A stretch of DNA of 64,000 nt from Fortiea contorta PCC 7126 (GTDB lineage Bacteria > Cyanobacteriota > Cyanobacteriia > Cyanobacteriales > Nostocaceae): assembly GCF_000332295.1 (NCBI RefSeq), contig NZ_KB235930.1:2237895-2301894 (forward strand), written 5' to 3'. Below are positions 8,319 to 17,213 of this stretch, piece by piece. Positions within the stretch are counted from its first letter, which is position 1. The number at the start of each line of letters is the position of its first letter. The translations under genes and the position numbers were made by a program. Below the pieces are notes generated by a model that saw only the letters and a program-made list of their open reading frames with translations, was not told where the DNA came from and did no database searches.

Positions 8319-10868
8319 TCAAAACTGCCAAGAAATTGTTCCCTGCACAGTCAAAGGTTGACCATAAAAAACACGTGTGTCACTGTTAGCCGTTTCAAAA
8401 TAAGTAATATCAAATAAGTTTTTGATATTCAGTGCTACTTTGAAGTTATCTCTTCTGTAATAAATCGCAGCATCTGTGCGGATATAGCTGGGTATTTTAA
8501 AAGAATTTTCTAAGTCTCCCTGTCGTTCATCCACATAAAATAGCCCTAAGCCAAAGCCTAACCCTCGTAAATTACTATTTTGAATTTCATAGGTAGTCCA
8601 TAAGCTCAAAGCATTTGCCGGCACATTATTGAGTTTATTACCAATAGGAAAATCATTATCCCGAGTAATTTTGGCATCTGTATAAGCATAGGAAGCAATA
8701 ACATTCCATCCTGGCAAAACTTCTCCAGTGATATTTAACTCAATTCCTCTACTTCTTTGCTCTCCTGTTTGAATAGAAAAAAGTCCTGATGCATCGGTAG
8801 TTAAAACATTAGAGCGAGTTAGTTCATAAAAAGCCAGAGTTGACGAAATTTTCTCTGTAAAATCTGCTTTGATACCTACTTCATACTGAGTACCTTTTTC
8901 TGGTTTAAAAAGTTGATTATCTAATCCTGAACCTATAACTTGTTGAAACGACTTACTGTAGCTAGCATAAAGGGAAATAGGTTTGATTGGTTGATAAACT
9001 ATACCTATCCTGGGACTAAATACTTCGTCTTGTTTAAAACTATTACTTGATGAATTAGATAAATTTTCAAAACTTTGGTTAGCAATATCAAACCGCCCAC
9101 CTAAAAGTACTTTGAAATTATCTGTCAAGGAAATTTGATCTTGGAGGTAGATACCTAAAACCTCTGATTTAGTGACATTTTCAGCTAGATTTCTTGTATT
9201 AAATCGAGAGTTATTGTAAATTGGGTTAAATAAATCCAGTGGAGCTAACGAAAATAAAGCTAAACGGTTTCTAAATTCGTCTCTAGATAAATTGAACCCT
9301 GCAACCAATTGGTGTTTAATACTGCCAGTATTAAATTTGCCAACAATATAATTATCTAAGTTGTAGACATCTCTAAATTGACCACCATTTTCTGCTTGTG
9401 ACCTAACACCACCTCTGTTAAGAAAACGACCATCTTCTGATAAACCAGTAGAAAAAGTATTCAATAAATCGTAAGTGCGGAATGATGCTCGAAAAGCGTT
9501 TTGTAGCTTCCAATTTTCACTAAAACGATGCTCAAAGTCATATCCTATACGAAAAACACTACGTTTGTAGAAATCTGAAGGTTCTCCAGTAAATCGGTTC
9601 AGGGAAATTTGACCGTTGGGATTTGGTAAAACAGTACCTTTAGCAGGCAATCCCGTATAATTCTTCTGTTCGGTATTTAAATACTCTGCTGCTAATGATA
9701 GTGTGGTGTTTTTACCTATCAGCCAAGTCAAAGCAGGTGCAATAAAGGAATTATCTATATTCGCAAAATCAACAAAACTATCCGATTTTTGAATTGAAGC
9801 ATTCAGCCGATATAGGACTGTTTTGGTATCGTTGATTGGACCAGAAAAATCTAGAGCGCCTTGATATAAATTGTAGCTGCCGATTGTGGCTGACAAACTA
9901 TAAAAAGGTGTGCTTAGAGGCTGCTTTGTGATGATGTTAATTGTGCCACCTGGGGAACCTTGTCCATAAAGTACAGAAGCCGGACCTTTGAGGACTTCTA
10001 TACGTTCGACATTACTAAGTACAGAACTGACTTCGTTGGTTGTATCCCTCAAACCGTTTCTTGTGCTTTCGCCGCTAAAACCTCGAATAAGAAATTGATC
10101 GAAGGAATTTATTGAGGAATTTTGCGGTGTTACACCTGCGACATTTTGCAGTGCGTCAGCCAAGCGTTGCGCTTTTTGATCTTCTAGCAATTGCTGGGGA
10201 ATTACTTGTATGGCTTGCGGAATGTCGCGCAAAGGTGTGTCTGTTCGGGTTGCACTGCTGGCGTTATCAGCGCCGTATTTGTCTTGCTCACCTGTTACTA
10301 CTAGTTCAATGGGTGCGTCACTTGCATCTGATGGTTGACTGGCCGGAGCCTCACTTTCTGCGGGTGGTTGTGTTGCAGTTGCAGTAGATGCGATCGCAAA
10401 CACCAACCCTGAATCCTCATCAAACAACTCAATTGTTGGTAAAGTCTGCTCACCCACCACTGTGACTCGCACAGTATTTGCATCAATATTTGTAACTGTT
10501 ACCTCAGTAATTCCCGCGATTGGTTTCTCAGAACGAAATGTAAAAGCTTCACCCGACGGTAAACGCAACTGGCCGCCAGCTACATCTGCGATAAAACTAT
10601 TACCCGTACTGCGGTTGGTAATTTGTAGTTTTTCTCCTTGAGTCGTCTGTAAAATTACCTCGACACCTTTGTTGCTGGGATTAGCTTTTACTCCTGTAAT
10701 TTGTACCACTTCTGGTGTTGGCGACTGTGCGAGTAATGCTGCACCACCTCGAAGGGGTTTGTTGAATGTAGATTTATCTGGAGCTTTCTCACTTCTAGCA
10801 GGAGTGGCGATCGCCACAACAACTGCACCTGCCAACAGCAGACTGGGAAACAATTTATCTAACTTCAT
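8319..10868 (-). CDS. TonB-dependent siderophore receptor with AMIN domain
   Basis: This 849-residue outer-membrane protein imports ferric siderophores using TonB energy. Order of parts: signal peptide (LFPSLLLAGAVVVAIATPARS), an AMIN domain at about residues 55-160 (VQITGVKANPSNKGVEVIL..., usual in cyanobacterial receptors), a TonB-box-like IELVVTGEQD near 187, a plug at about 205-320 (DIPQAIQVIPQQLLEDQ; VERIEVLKGPASVLYGQGSPGG), and a 22-strand-type barrel ending in aromatic F (TISWQF). The plug motifs are those of the ferrichrome/hydroxamate-type receptor group. It is the first gene of the minus-strand series and divergent from the siderophore synthesis genes. An iron-responsive promoter in the 810-bp divergent region is expected. 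Confidence 0.92.
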   Translation of the reverse strand: MKLDKLFPSLLLAGAVVVAIATPARSEKAPDKSTFNKPLRGGAALLAQSPTPEVVQITGVKANPSNKGVEVILQTTQGEKLQITNRSTGNSFIADVAGGQLRLPSGEAFTFRSEKPIAGITEVTVTNIDANTVRVTVVGEQTLPTIELFDEDSGLVFAIASTATATQPPAESEAPASQPSDASDAPIELVVTGEQDKYGADNASSATRTDTPLRDIPQAIQVIPQQLLEDQKAQRLADALQNVAGVTPQNSSINSFDQFLIRGFSGESTRNGLRDTTNEVSSVLSNVERIEVLKGPASVLYGQGSPGGTINIITKQPLSTPFYSLSATIGSYNLYQGALDFSGPINDTKTVLYRLNASIQKSDSFVDFANIDNSFIAPALTWLIGKNTTLSLAAEYLNTEQKNYTGLPAKGTVLPNPNGQISLNRFTGEPSDFYKRSVFRIGYDFEHRFSENWKLQNAFRASFRTYDLLNTFSTGLSEDGRFLNRGGVRSQAENGGQFRDVYNLDNYIVGKFNTGSIKHQLVAGFNLSRDEFRNRLALFSLAPLDLFNPIYNNSRFNTRNLAENVTKSEVLGIYLQDQISLTDNFKVLLGGRFDIANQSFENLSNSSSNSFKQDEVFSPRIGIVYQPIKPISLYASYSKSFQQVIGSGLDNQLFKPEKGTQYEVGIKADFTEKISSTLAFYELTRSNVLTTDASGLFSIQTGEQRSRGIELNITGEVLPGWNVIASYAYTDAKITRDNDFPIGNKLNNVPANALSLWTTYEIQNSNLRGLGFGLGLFYVDERQGDLENSFKIPSYIRTDAAIYYRRDNFKVALNIKNLFDITYFETANSDTRVFYGQPLTVQGTISWQF

Positions 10869-10928
10869 TTATCTACTTGCTCTCAACCACACTACTTGCC
10901 TGTATCCAAGGACTCGAAGAAATACTTT

Positions 10929-10944
10929 GATAAGAATTCTTATT
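10929..10944. promoter_or_regulatory. Candidate operator (palindrome) upstream of the receptor gene
   Basis: ATAAGAATTCTTAT (10930-10943) is a perfect 14-bp palindrome, and the flanking G...T gives GATAAGAATTCTTATT, close to the half-site pattern of Fur boxes. It is about 60 bp upstream of the receptor ATG. Binding by FurA is inferred from gene context only. Confidence 0.4.
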
Positions 10945-11522
10945 TAACTGGATATTGTCCCCACAATACTATGAGGTGGTTGCAGACACAAGATAATTAA
11001 TAATCTTTCTTAACTGAATAGATTTTCTAGTCCAGACTGGAAAAAAACCAAGTTGAGGGTATAAAATAACTTTCTTGTTTATCAGTATTTTTTACACCTA
11101 TGTTAGCGCTCTGACTCATGGATTTGCCTCATATTGCGACTCAACTGATTTATTCCTATGTCAAATTTAGTTTATCCTCTTGTTTCTCTTAGGTTATAAA
11201 CTTGTCATCTATCTAAAGATAGAAGTGTATATATCATTATTTTAATTAATGACTGAGCGGATTATTGATAATATTTTTATAATTTATGCTATTGCTAATG
11301 CAAGTAGTTTTCGATATGTTGATAGGTGGTAAATACAAAAGAGTTTCAATAACTCAATGAAGCTCGCACCACTTTTATTCCTATCAATTGAATAATTGAG
11401 CTATTTGCGGAAAATAGAGAAGCTATTTGTGTGACATAGCTTTACCTAAAGCTACTGAAATTTTTTCAAAAATCAAATCATACCAAACTGCAATCTAAAA
11501 CGTAATATTGAAACCCACAGCA

Positions 11523-11541
11523 GGGCGGGAAAACCCCGCCC
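11523..11541. repeat. Dispersed GC-rich hairpin repeat
   Basis: GGGCGGGAAAACCCCGCCC can fold into a stem of GGGCGGG/CCCGCCC with a small loop and is followed by CCTACC. This is a common dispersed repeat in Nostocales. It lies about 140 bp before the first NRPS gene, within its leader or promoter region. Confidence 0.55.
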
Positions 11542-11678
11542 CTACCAAAATCTTAATTACATATCAGAACGCGGATTGGTATCAGATTCCTATATTTTCT
11601 GTAGAGGTTATGGATTTGCTCTTTCTTGTTCTTGTAATGAGAGTTAAAAGAGCAGTGCTTCAGGGTGACGTTTAAGTT

Positions 11679-14600
11679 GTGACAACAAAAATGAGTAAAT
11701 TTTCGCATAGCTTGCTGGAAGTACCTCATAACTGTTCTACAGTTGTGGAACTCTCACGCTTCAGAAGCTTGACGCAGCCAGATAGAGATGCTTTTAGCTT
11801 CTTGCTGGATGAGGAAACAGAACCAGCGACGCTAACCTATGAAGAATTGGATAGGCGATCTCGTCGCATAGCGGCTCAATTACAAAAATTAGGTTTGACT
11901 GGAGAACGAGCCTTACTACTTTATCCCGCAGGACTAGATTTCTTAGTAGCTTTTTTCGGTTGTCTATATGCAGGAGTGGTGGCTGTAACTGCATATCCCC
12001 CGCGCAATCAGCGCAACACACCCAGAATCAAAGCTATTGCTCTAGATGCACAAGCAGCGATCGCACTGACGACGACAGAAATATTGTCTACTGTCCAATC
12101 TTTGATGACAGCAAAGACCGATGTCGAATCTTTGCAGTGGCTAACTACCGACAATCTAGCCTTGGGGATAGAAAATACTTGGCAAGAACCTACTATTAGT
12201 CCCGATACCTTAGCCTTTCTACAATACACTTCTGGCTCTACAGGTACACCCAAAGGTGTGATGATTAGTCATAGCAACTTACTGCACAATGCCAGTACTA
12301 CTTACCAATTCATGGAGCATTCCCCAGAAAGTAAGTTTGTGACGTGGTTACCGATGTACCACGATATGGGTCTGATTGGAGGTATATTGCAACCTTTGTA
12401 TGGTGGTTTTCCTTGCATCATTATGCCTCCAGCCTCCTTTCTGCAACGCCCTTATCGTTGGTTGCAGGCTATATCCAAATACAAAGGTACAACAAGTGGT
12501 GGGCCTAACTTTGCCTATGATTTATGTACACAAAAAATTACTCCAGAACAAAAAGCCACCCTTGACTTAAGTAGTTGGAGTGTTGCGTTTAACGGTGCTG
12601 AACCGATTAGACATGATACCTTAGAGCGGTTTGCAGCAGCTTTTGCAGAATGTGGCTTTCGTCAAGAAGCTTTTTACCCTTGTTATGGAATGGCTGAAAC
12701 AACGCTGATGGTTTCTGGTGTGCAAAAAGCAACAGCACCAACGATTAAAACCATCCAGAAGCCTGCATTAGCATCAAATCGAGTAGTTGCATCATCTGCT
12801 GAAGATGAAGATGTGTACTATTGTGTGAGTTGTGGTCAGGTCATACCAGAACAGAAAATAGCGATCGCTAATCCAGAAACATTGAGTAGTTGTCAGCCTG
12901 ATGAAATTGGAGAAATTTGGGTATCTGGTCCGAGTGTGAGTATAGGTTATTGGTCTCGTTCACAAGAAACCGCACAGACATTCCACGCTTATCTATCAGA
13001 CACCAAAGAAGGGCCATTCCTACGGACAGGGGATTTAGGTTTTTTGCACAATGGTGAACTATACATTACAGGTAGAGCCAAAGATTTAATCATCATTAGA
13101 GGACGCAATCTCTATCCACAAGATATTGAACTGACCGCAGAACGCAGCCATAAAACATTACGCGCCGGAAGCGTCGCAGCCTTTGCGGTAGAGGTGGAAA
13201 CAGCAGAACGACTAGTAGTAGTACAAGAATTAGAGTTTCGCGCTAAACCCAATATAGAAGAAGTTTCTCGTGCTATTCGCCAAGCAATTACAGAAGAACA
13301 TCAAGTGGAAGTTTATGCAGTTGTTTTAATCAAAGCTGGTACTATTCCCAAAACTTCCAGTGGTAAAATTCAACGTCGTGCTACCAAAACAGCTTTTTTG
13401 GCAAATACATTAGAGGTTGTTGGTAGCAGTATTCTGGAAATTACCCAAACAACAACAGCAGAAAATTGTCTAACACGCACAGAATTACTAGCAGTAAAGC
13501 CAGAACAACGACAGCAGTTATTAAACTCCTATTTACAAAACCTAGTATTACGAGTACTGAGAGTAACAGCTTCTCAGGTAGAAATAAAGCAACCTTTGAC
13601 CAGTTTGGGTTTAGATTCCCTGAAAGTTTTTGAGTTAAAAAACCGGATTGAGATTGATTTTGGAGTAGCTATATCTGTAGCCGACTTCTTTGACGGTGCG
13701 AATATTGCTGATTTAACAAACCAAATCCTAGACCAAACTAATTACAATTTTCATAGTGTATATTTGCCAATCTCTAGGGTAGAGACAGCCACTAACAAAT
13801 ATCCACTTTCCTTTACTCAAAAGCAGTTATGGTTTATTAATCAACTACAACCAGGAACAGCTACATATAACATTTCTGTAGCTATTCATCTCACAGAAAA
13901 GTTAAATGTACCTGTATTGGTTCGCAGCCTCAACGAGATTATTCAAAGACACGAAATATTACGCATCAGCTTTGATGTTGTCAATAGTGAACCCATTCAA
14001 AAAGTTGTAGATGTAGCTACATTAAATTTATCAGTAGTTGATTTGCGAGATTTATCTGAGCAACAACGACAGACAGAAGTACAAAAATTATCTTTACAAG
14101 AGGCTCAGTCATTTTTTGATTTAGAAAAAGCACCTTTATTACGAGCCAAACTGCTACATTTAACAGCAGAAAAGTCAATATTAATTTTGACATTACATCA
14201 TTTGGTTAGTGATGGTTGGTCAATCAATATTTTAGTGAAAGAATTATCAGCAATATATCAAGCTTTCCTAGAAAATAAACCCTCTCCGTTACCTCAGCTT
14301 GCTGTAAAGTATACAGATTTTGTCTATTGGCAACAAAAGTGCTTGCAAGGTGAAATTATAGCAAAACATTTAACTTATTGGCAGCAGCAGCTAGGCGGAA
14401 ATCTCCCGGTATTACAACTACCTACAGACCGTCCCAGACCACCAATACAGACTTTTAGAGGAGCGCAGCAGAAGTTTGTCTTGTCTACAAGTTTAACTCA
14501 AGCCATAAAACAGTTAAGTCAACAAGAAGGAACTACTTTATTTATTACCTTGTTAACGGCTTTTAAAACTTTGCTTTACCGCTACACAGGTCAAGAAGAT

Positions 14601-16982
14601 ATTCTTGTTGGTTCACCAATTGCTAACCGTAATCGTGTAGAACTGGAACAGTTAATTGGGTGTTTTGTTAATACTTTGGTATTACGTACTAATCTAGAAA
14701 GCAATCCTACATTTATAGAATTGTTGGGACGAGTGCGAAAAGTAGCAATTGATGCTTATACTCATCAAGATTTGCCCTTAGAAAAACTAGTAGAAGCATT
14801 ACAACCAAATCGGGATTTGAGCTATAATCCACTATTTCAAGTGATGTTTGTACTGCATAATCCTGCATCAAATAGCATCTTGAAAACCAAGGAAATTGAG
14901 ACAGGAACAGCCAAATTTGACCTCCTGCTATCGATGATAGATAGTGAAGCAGGATTAACAGGAACGCTAGAATACAATACTGATTTATTTAATTCCCATA
15001 CTATTACCCGGATGGTTGGTCATTTTCAAACCTTACTAGAGGGTATAGTGAGGAATTCTCACCAACGTATTTCTGAGTTACCAATATTGACACCCGCTGA
15101 ACGTCAAACGCTATTGGTTGAGTGGAATAACACTCAGGTGAATTATGTCCAAAAAGCTTGTATCCATCACTTGTTTGAAGCGCAAGTTGAAAAAACACCG
15201 ACAGATGTAGCAGTAATTTTTGCTCACCAAAAACTTACCTATCGAGAGTTAAACAATCGAGTCAATCAACTAGCTCACTACCTACAAAATGTAGGTGTGA
15301 AACCAGAAACTTTGGTTGGAATCTGTATGGAACGCTCTATCGAAATGGTAATTGCAATATTGGCAATCATGAAAGCAGGTGGAGCTTATTTACCGCTAGA
15401 TCCTACTTATCCTCAAGAGCGTTTAAAGTTCATGTTAGCAGATGCTCAATTACCATTGTTGCTAGTGCGATCGCATTTAATTAATGAACTACCACCACAC
15501 CAAGCTCAAGTAGTAAGTATCGATAACGATGGTACAGAATTCGCTGGTTATAGCCAAGCTAATCCAGTTAGTAATGTACAGCTAGAAAACGCGGCTTATG
15601 TAATTTATACTTCTGGTTCCACAGGAAAACCCAAAGGGGTAATTAACACTCATCAAGGTTTATGCAATCGCTTACTGTGGATGCAAGATACTTATCAATT
15701 AACATCAAGCGACAGAATTTTACAAAAAACGCCCTTCAGTTTTGATGTTTCTGTCTGGGAATTCTTCTGGCCTTTGTTTACTGGTGCAACTTTAGTCCTA
15801 GCTAAACCAGGTGGACATCAAGATGCCAGCTATTTAGTGCAACTCATTACACAGCAGCAAATTACAACATTGCATTTTGTACCCTCAATGCTGCAAGTGT
15901 TTTTAGAGGAACCAGCACTGGAGAATTGTGATAGTATCAGAAGGGTAATTTGTAGTGGTGAAGCACTACCTCTAGAACTTCAAGAACGCTTTTTTGAACT
16001 ATTGAATGCAGAATTACATAATCTCTACGGACCGACAGAAGCAGCTATTGATGTTACTTATTGGCGTTGTCAACCAAAGAATAATGAAAGAATTGTTCCT
16101 ATTGGTCGTCCCATTGCTAACACACAAATATATATATTAGATAAACAATTACAACCTGTGCCAATTGGTATTCCCGGAGAATTACATATTGGTGGTGTGG
16201 GTTTAGCGCGGGGTTATTGGTGTAGAACGGAATTAACTAATGAAAAGTTTATTTCTAGTCCTTTTGCACCAGAAAAACGACTCTATAAAACAGGAGATTT
16301 AGCACGTTATCGTGTTGATGGCTCAATTGAATTTTTAGGAAGAATTGACTATCAAGTGAAAGTGCGCGGTTTTCGGATTGAATTAGGAGAAATTGAGACG
16401 GTTATAGCACAATATCCTCATGTGCGGGAAACAGTGGTCACGGCTGATGAAAACCGTTTGATTGCTTATGTAGTTCCTACAGCGATATTTACTGTAAGTG
16501 AATTAAGGCATTTTGTTAAAGAAAAACTCCCGGAGTATATGCTTCCTGCTGTCTTTGTCATGTTAGAAGCGTTACCTCTTACTCCTAATGGTAAAGTAGA
16601 CCGTACTGCTTTACCAGCGCCAGATAACTTACGTCCAGAATTAGCAACTAATTATCAAGCGCCTCAATCTGAAGTAGAAAAAACAATAGCTAAGGTTTGG
16701 AAACAGGTACTACAGCTAGAAAAGGTCGGAATTTATGACAATTTCTTTGATATTGGTGGACATTCTTTGCTGGTGGTGCAGGTAAATAATCAACTCAGAG
16801 AAATTTTGCAGCGAGATTTATCAATTGTAGAAATTTTTCAGAATCCAACTATTAAATCACTGGCAGAATATTTAAGTCAAAAATCATCAGAAACGACAAT
16901 TTTGGCGAAAATGCGTGAAAGAGTGGGTAAACAAAAAGCAGCTTTGAAGCAACGCCATCAAGTAAATAGTCGTGGAAAATGA
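11679..16982 (+). CDS. Hybrid FAAL-ACP-C-A(Ser)-PCP, lipopeptide initiation NRPS
   Basis: The 1767-residue protein starts the lipopeptide. A fatty acyl-AMP ligase (about 10-600; LQYTSGSTGTPKGV near 180, YPCYGMAETT, YLSDTKEGPFLRTGDLGF) activates a free fatty acid and loads it onto an ACP (about 610-690; LGLDSLKVF, Ser near 645). A condensation domain follows (about 705-1140; HHLVSDG near 840), then an adenylation domain (about 1165-1640; YTSGSTGKPKGV) and a PCP (GGHSLLVVQ near 1692). The ten specificity positions read by eye are DVWHISLIDK, one conservative change from the standard serine code DVWHLSLIDK. So the first residue is N-acyl-Ser. The start is GTG at 11679; an ATG four codons later is equally possible. 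It is the first of nine same-strand genes. Confidence 0.93.
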   Translation: MTTKMSKFSHSLLEVPHNCSTVVELSRFRSLTQPDRDAFSFLLDEETEPATLTYEELDRRSRRIAAQLQKLGLTGERALLLYPAGLDFLVAFFGCLYAGVVAVTAYPPRNQRNTPRIKAIALDAQAAIALTTTEILSTVQSLMTAKTDVESLQWLTTDNLALGIENTWQEPTISPDTLAFLQYTSGSTGTPKGVMISHSNLLHNASTTYQFMEHSPESKFVTWLPMYHDMGLIGGILQPLYGGFPCIIMPPASFLQRPYRWLQAISKYKGTTSGGPNFAYDLCTQKITPEQKATLDLSSWSVAFNGAEPIRHDTLERFAAAFAECGFRQEAFYPCYGMAETTLMVSGVQKATAPTIKTIQKPALASNRVVASSAEDEDVYYCVSCGQVIPEQKIAIANPETLSSCQPDEIGEIWVSGPSVSIGYWSRSQETAQTFHAYLSDTKEGPFLRTGDLGFLHNGELYITGRAKDLIIIRGRNLYPQDIELTAERSHKTLRAGSVAAFAVEVETAERLVVVQELEFRAKPNIEEVSRAIRQAITEEHQVEVYAVVLIKAGTIPKTSSGKIQRRATKTAFLANTLEVVGSSILEITQTTTAENCLTRTELLAVKPEQRQQLLNSYLQNLVLRVLRVTASQVEIKQPLTSLGLDSLKVFELKNRIEIDFGVAISVADFFDGANIADLTNQILDQTNYNFHSVYLPISRVETATNKYPLSFTQKQLWFINQLQPGTATYNISVAIHLTEKLNVPVLVRSLNEIIQRHEILRISFDVVNSEPIQKVVDVATLNLSVVDLRDLSEQQRQTEVQKLSLQEAQSFFDLEKAPLLRAKLLHLTAEKSILILTLHHLVSDGWSINILVKELSAIYQAFLENKPSPLPQLAVKYTDFVYWQQKCLQGEIIAKHLTYWQQQLGGNLPVLQLPTDRPRPPIQTFRGAQQKFVLSTSLTQAIKQLSQQEGTTLFITLLTAFKTLLYRYTGQEDILVGSPIANRNRVELEQLIGCFVNTLVLRTNLESNPTFIELLGRVRKVAIDAYTHQDLPLEKLVEALQPNRDLSYNPLFQVMFVLHNPASNSILKTKEIETGTAKFDLLLSMIDSEAGLTGTLEYNTDLFNSHTITRMVGHFQTLLEGIVRNSHQRISELPILTPAERQTLLVEWNNTQVNYVQKACIHHLFEAQVEKTPTDVAVIFAHQKLTYRELNNRVNQLAHYLQNVGVKPETLVGICMERSIEMVIAILAIMKAGGAYLPLDPTYPQERLKFMLADAQLPLLLVRSHLINELPPHQAQVVSIDNDGTEFAGYSQANPVSNVQLENAAYVIYTSGSTGKPKGVINTHQGLCNRLLWMQDTYQLTSSDRILQKTPFSFDVSVWEFFWPLFTGATLVLAKPGGHQDASYLVQLITQQQITTLHFVPSMLQVFLEEPALENCDSIRRVICSGEALPLELQERFFELLNAELHNLYGPTEAAIDVTYWRCQPKNNERIVPIGRPIANTQIYILDKQLQPVPIGIPGELHIGGVGLARGYWCRTELTNEKFISSPFAPEKRLYKTGDLARYRVDGSIEFLGRIDYQVKVRGFRIELGEIETVIAQYPHVRETVVTADENRLIAYVVPTAIFTVSELRHFVKEKLPEYMLPAVFVMLEALPLTPNGKVDRTALPAPDNLRPELATNYQAPQSEVEKTIAKVWKQVLQLEKVGIYDNFFDIGGHSLLVVQVNNQLREILQRDLSIVEIFQNPTIKSLAEYLSQKSSETTILAKMRERVGKQKAALKQRHQVNSRGK

Positions 16983-17213
16983 ATTATTTGGGCAAGGGAA
17001 CGGGGAAGAATAAATCTTTTTTACCTCACGCATAGACACGAAGTGGCTTCCCGCAGGGTAGGCGCAAAGACAAGCCAGTGCGTTGGGCGGCTCCGCCGAC
17101 TTGAAGCAACTGGCGCGCAAAGAAGAATGCAAAATTAACTACTTTTACAAGAAGTTTATTATTAATGAAGTAATGGAAGCATTTGAAGTAATTTAAAAGG
17201 TAAGTTGTAGGTT
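16983..17213. repeat. Intergenic dispersed repeats between first NRPS and PKS genes
   Basis: The 231-bp gap, much longer than the others in this operon, contains GC-rich repeat pieces (GCTTCCCGCAGGGTAGGCGC near 17047, GGGCGGCTCCGCCGACTTGA near 17085) that are typical dispersed elements of Nostoc genomes. GGCGGCTCCGCC forms a small hairpin. No coding potential is seen; it may be a recent insertion into the operon. Confidence 0.55.

Larger units (their letters stand above)
10869..11678. promoter_or_regulatory. Divergent regulatory region between receptor and NRPS genes
   Basis: These 810 bases hold no plausible gene and separate two divergent transcription units, so promoters for both must lie here. 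AT-rich, Fur-like candidates include AGATAATTAATAATC at 10991-11005 and GATTATTGATAATA at 11260-11273; neither is a full match to the 19-bp consensus. A palindrome near the receptor start is listed separately. The fragment nearest the NRPS start (11520-11560) carries a dispersed hairpin repeat. Confidence 0.45.

Noticed and set aside
11460-11680. Riboswitch or structured leader before the first NRPS gene
   Set aside because: The only stable hairpin is a dispersed GC-rich repeat; no known riboswitch core is recognised.
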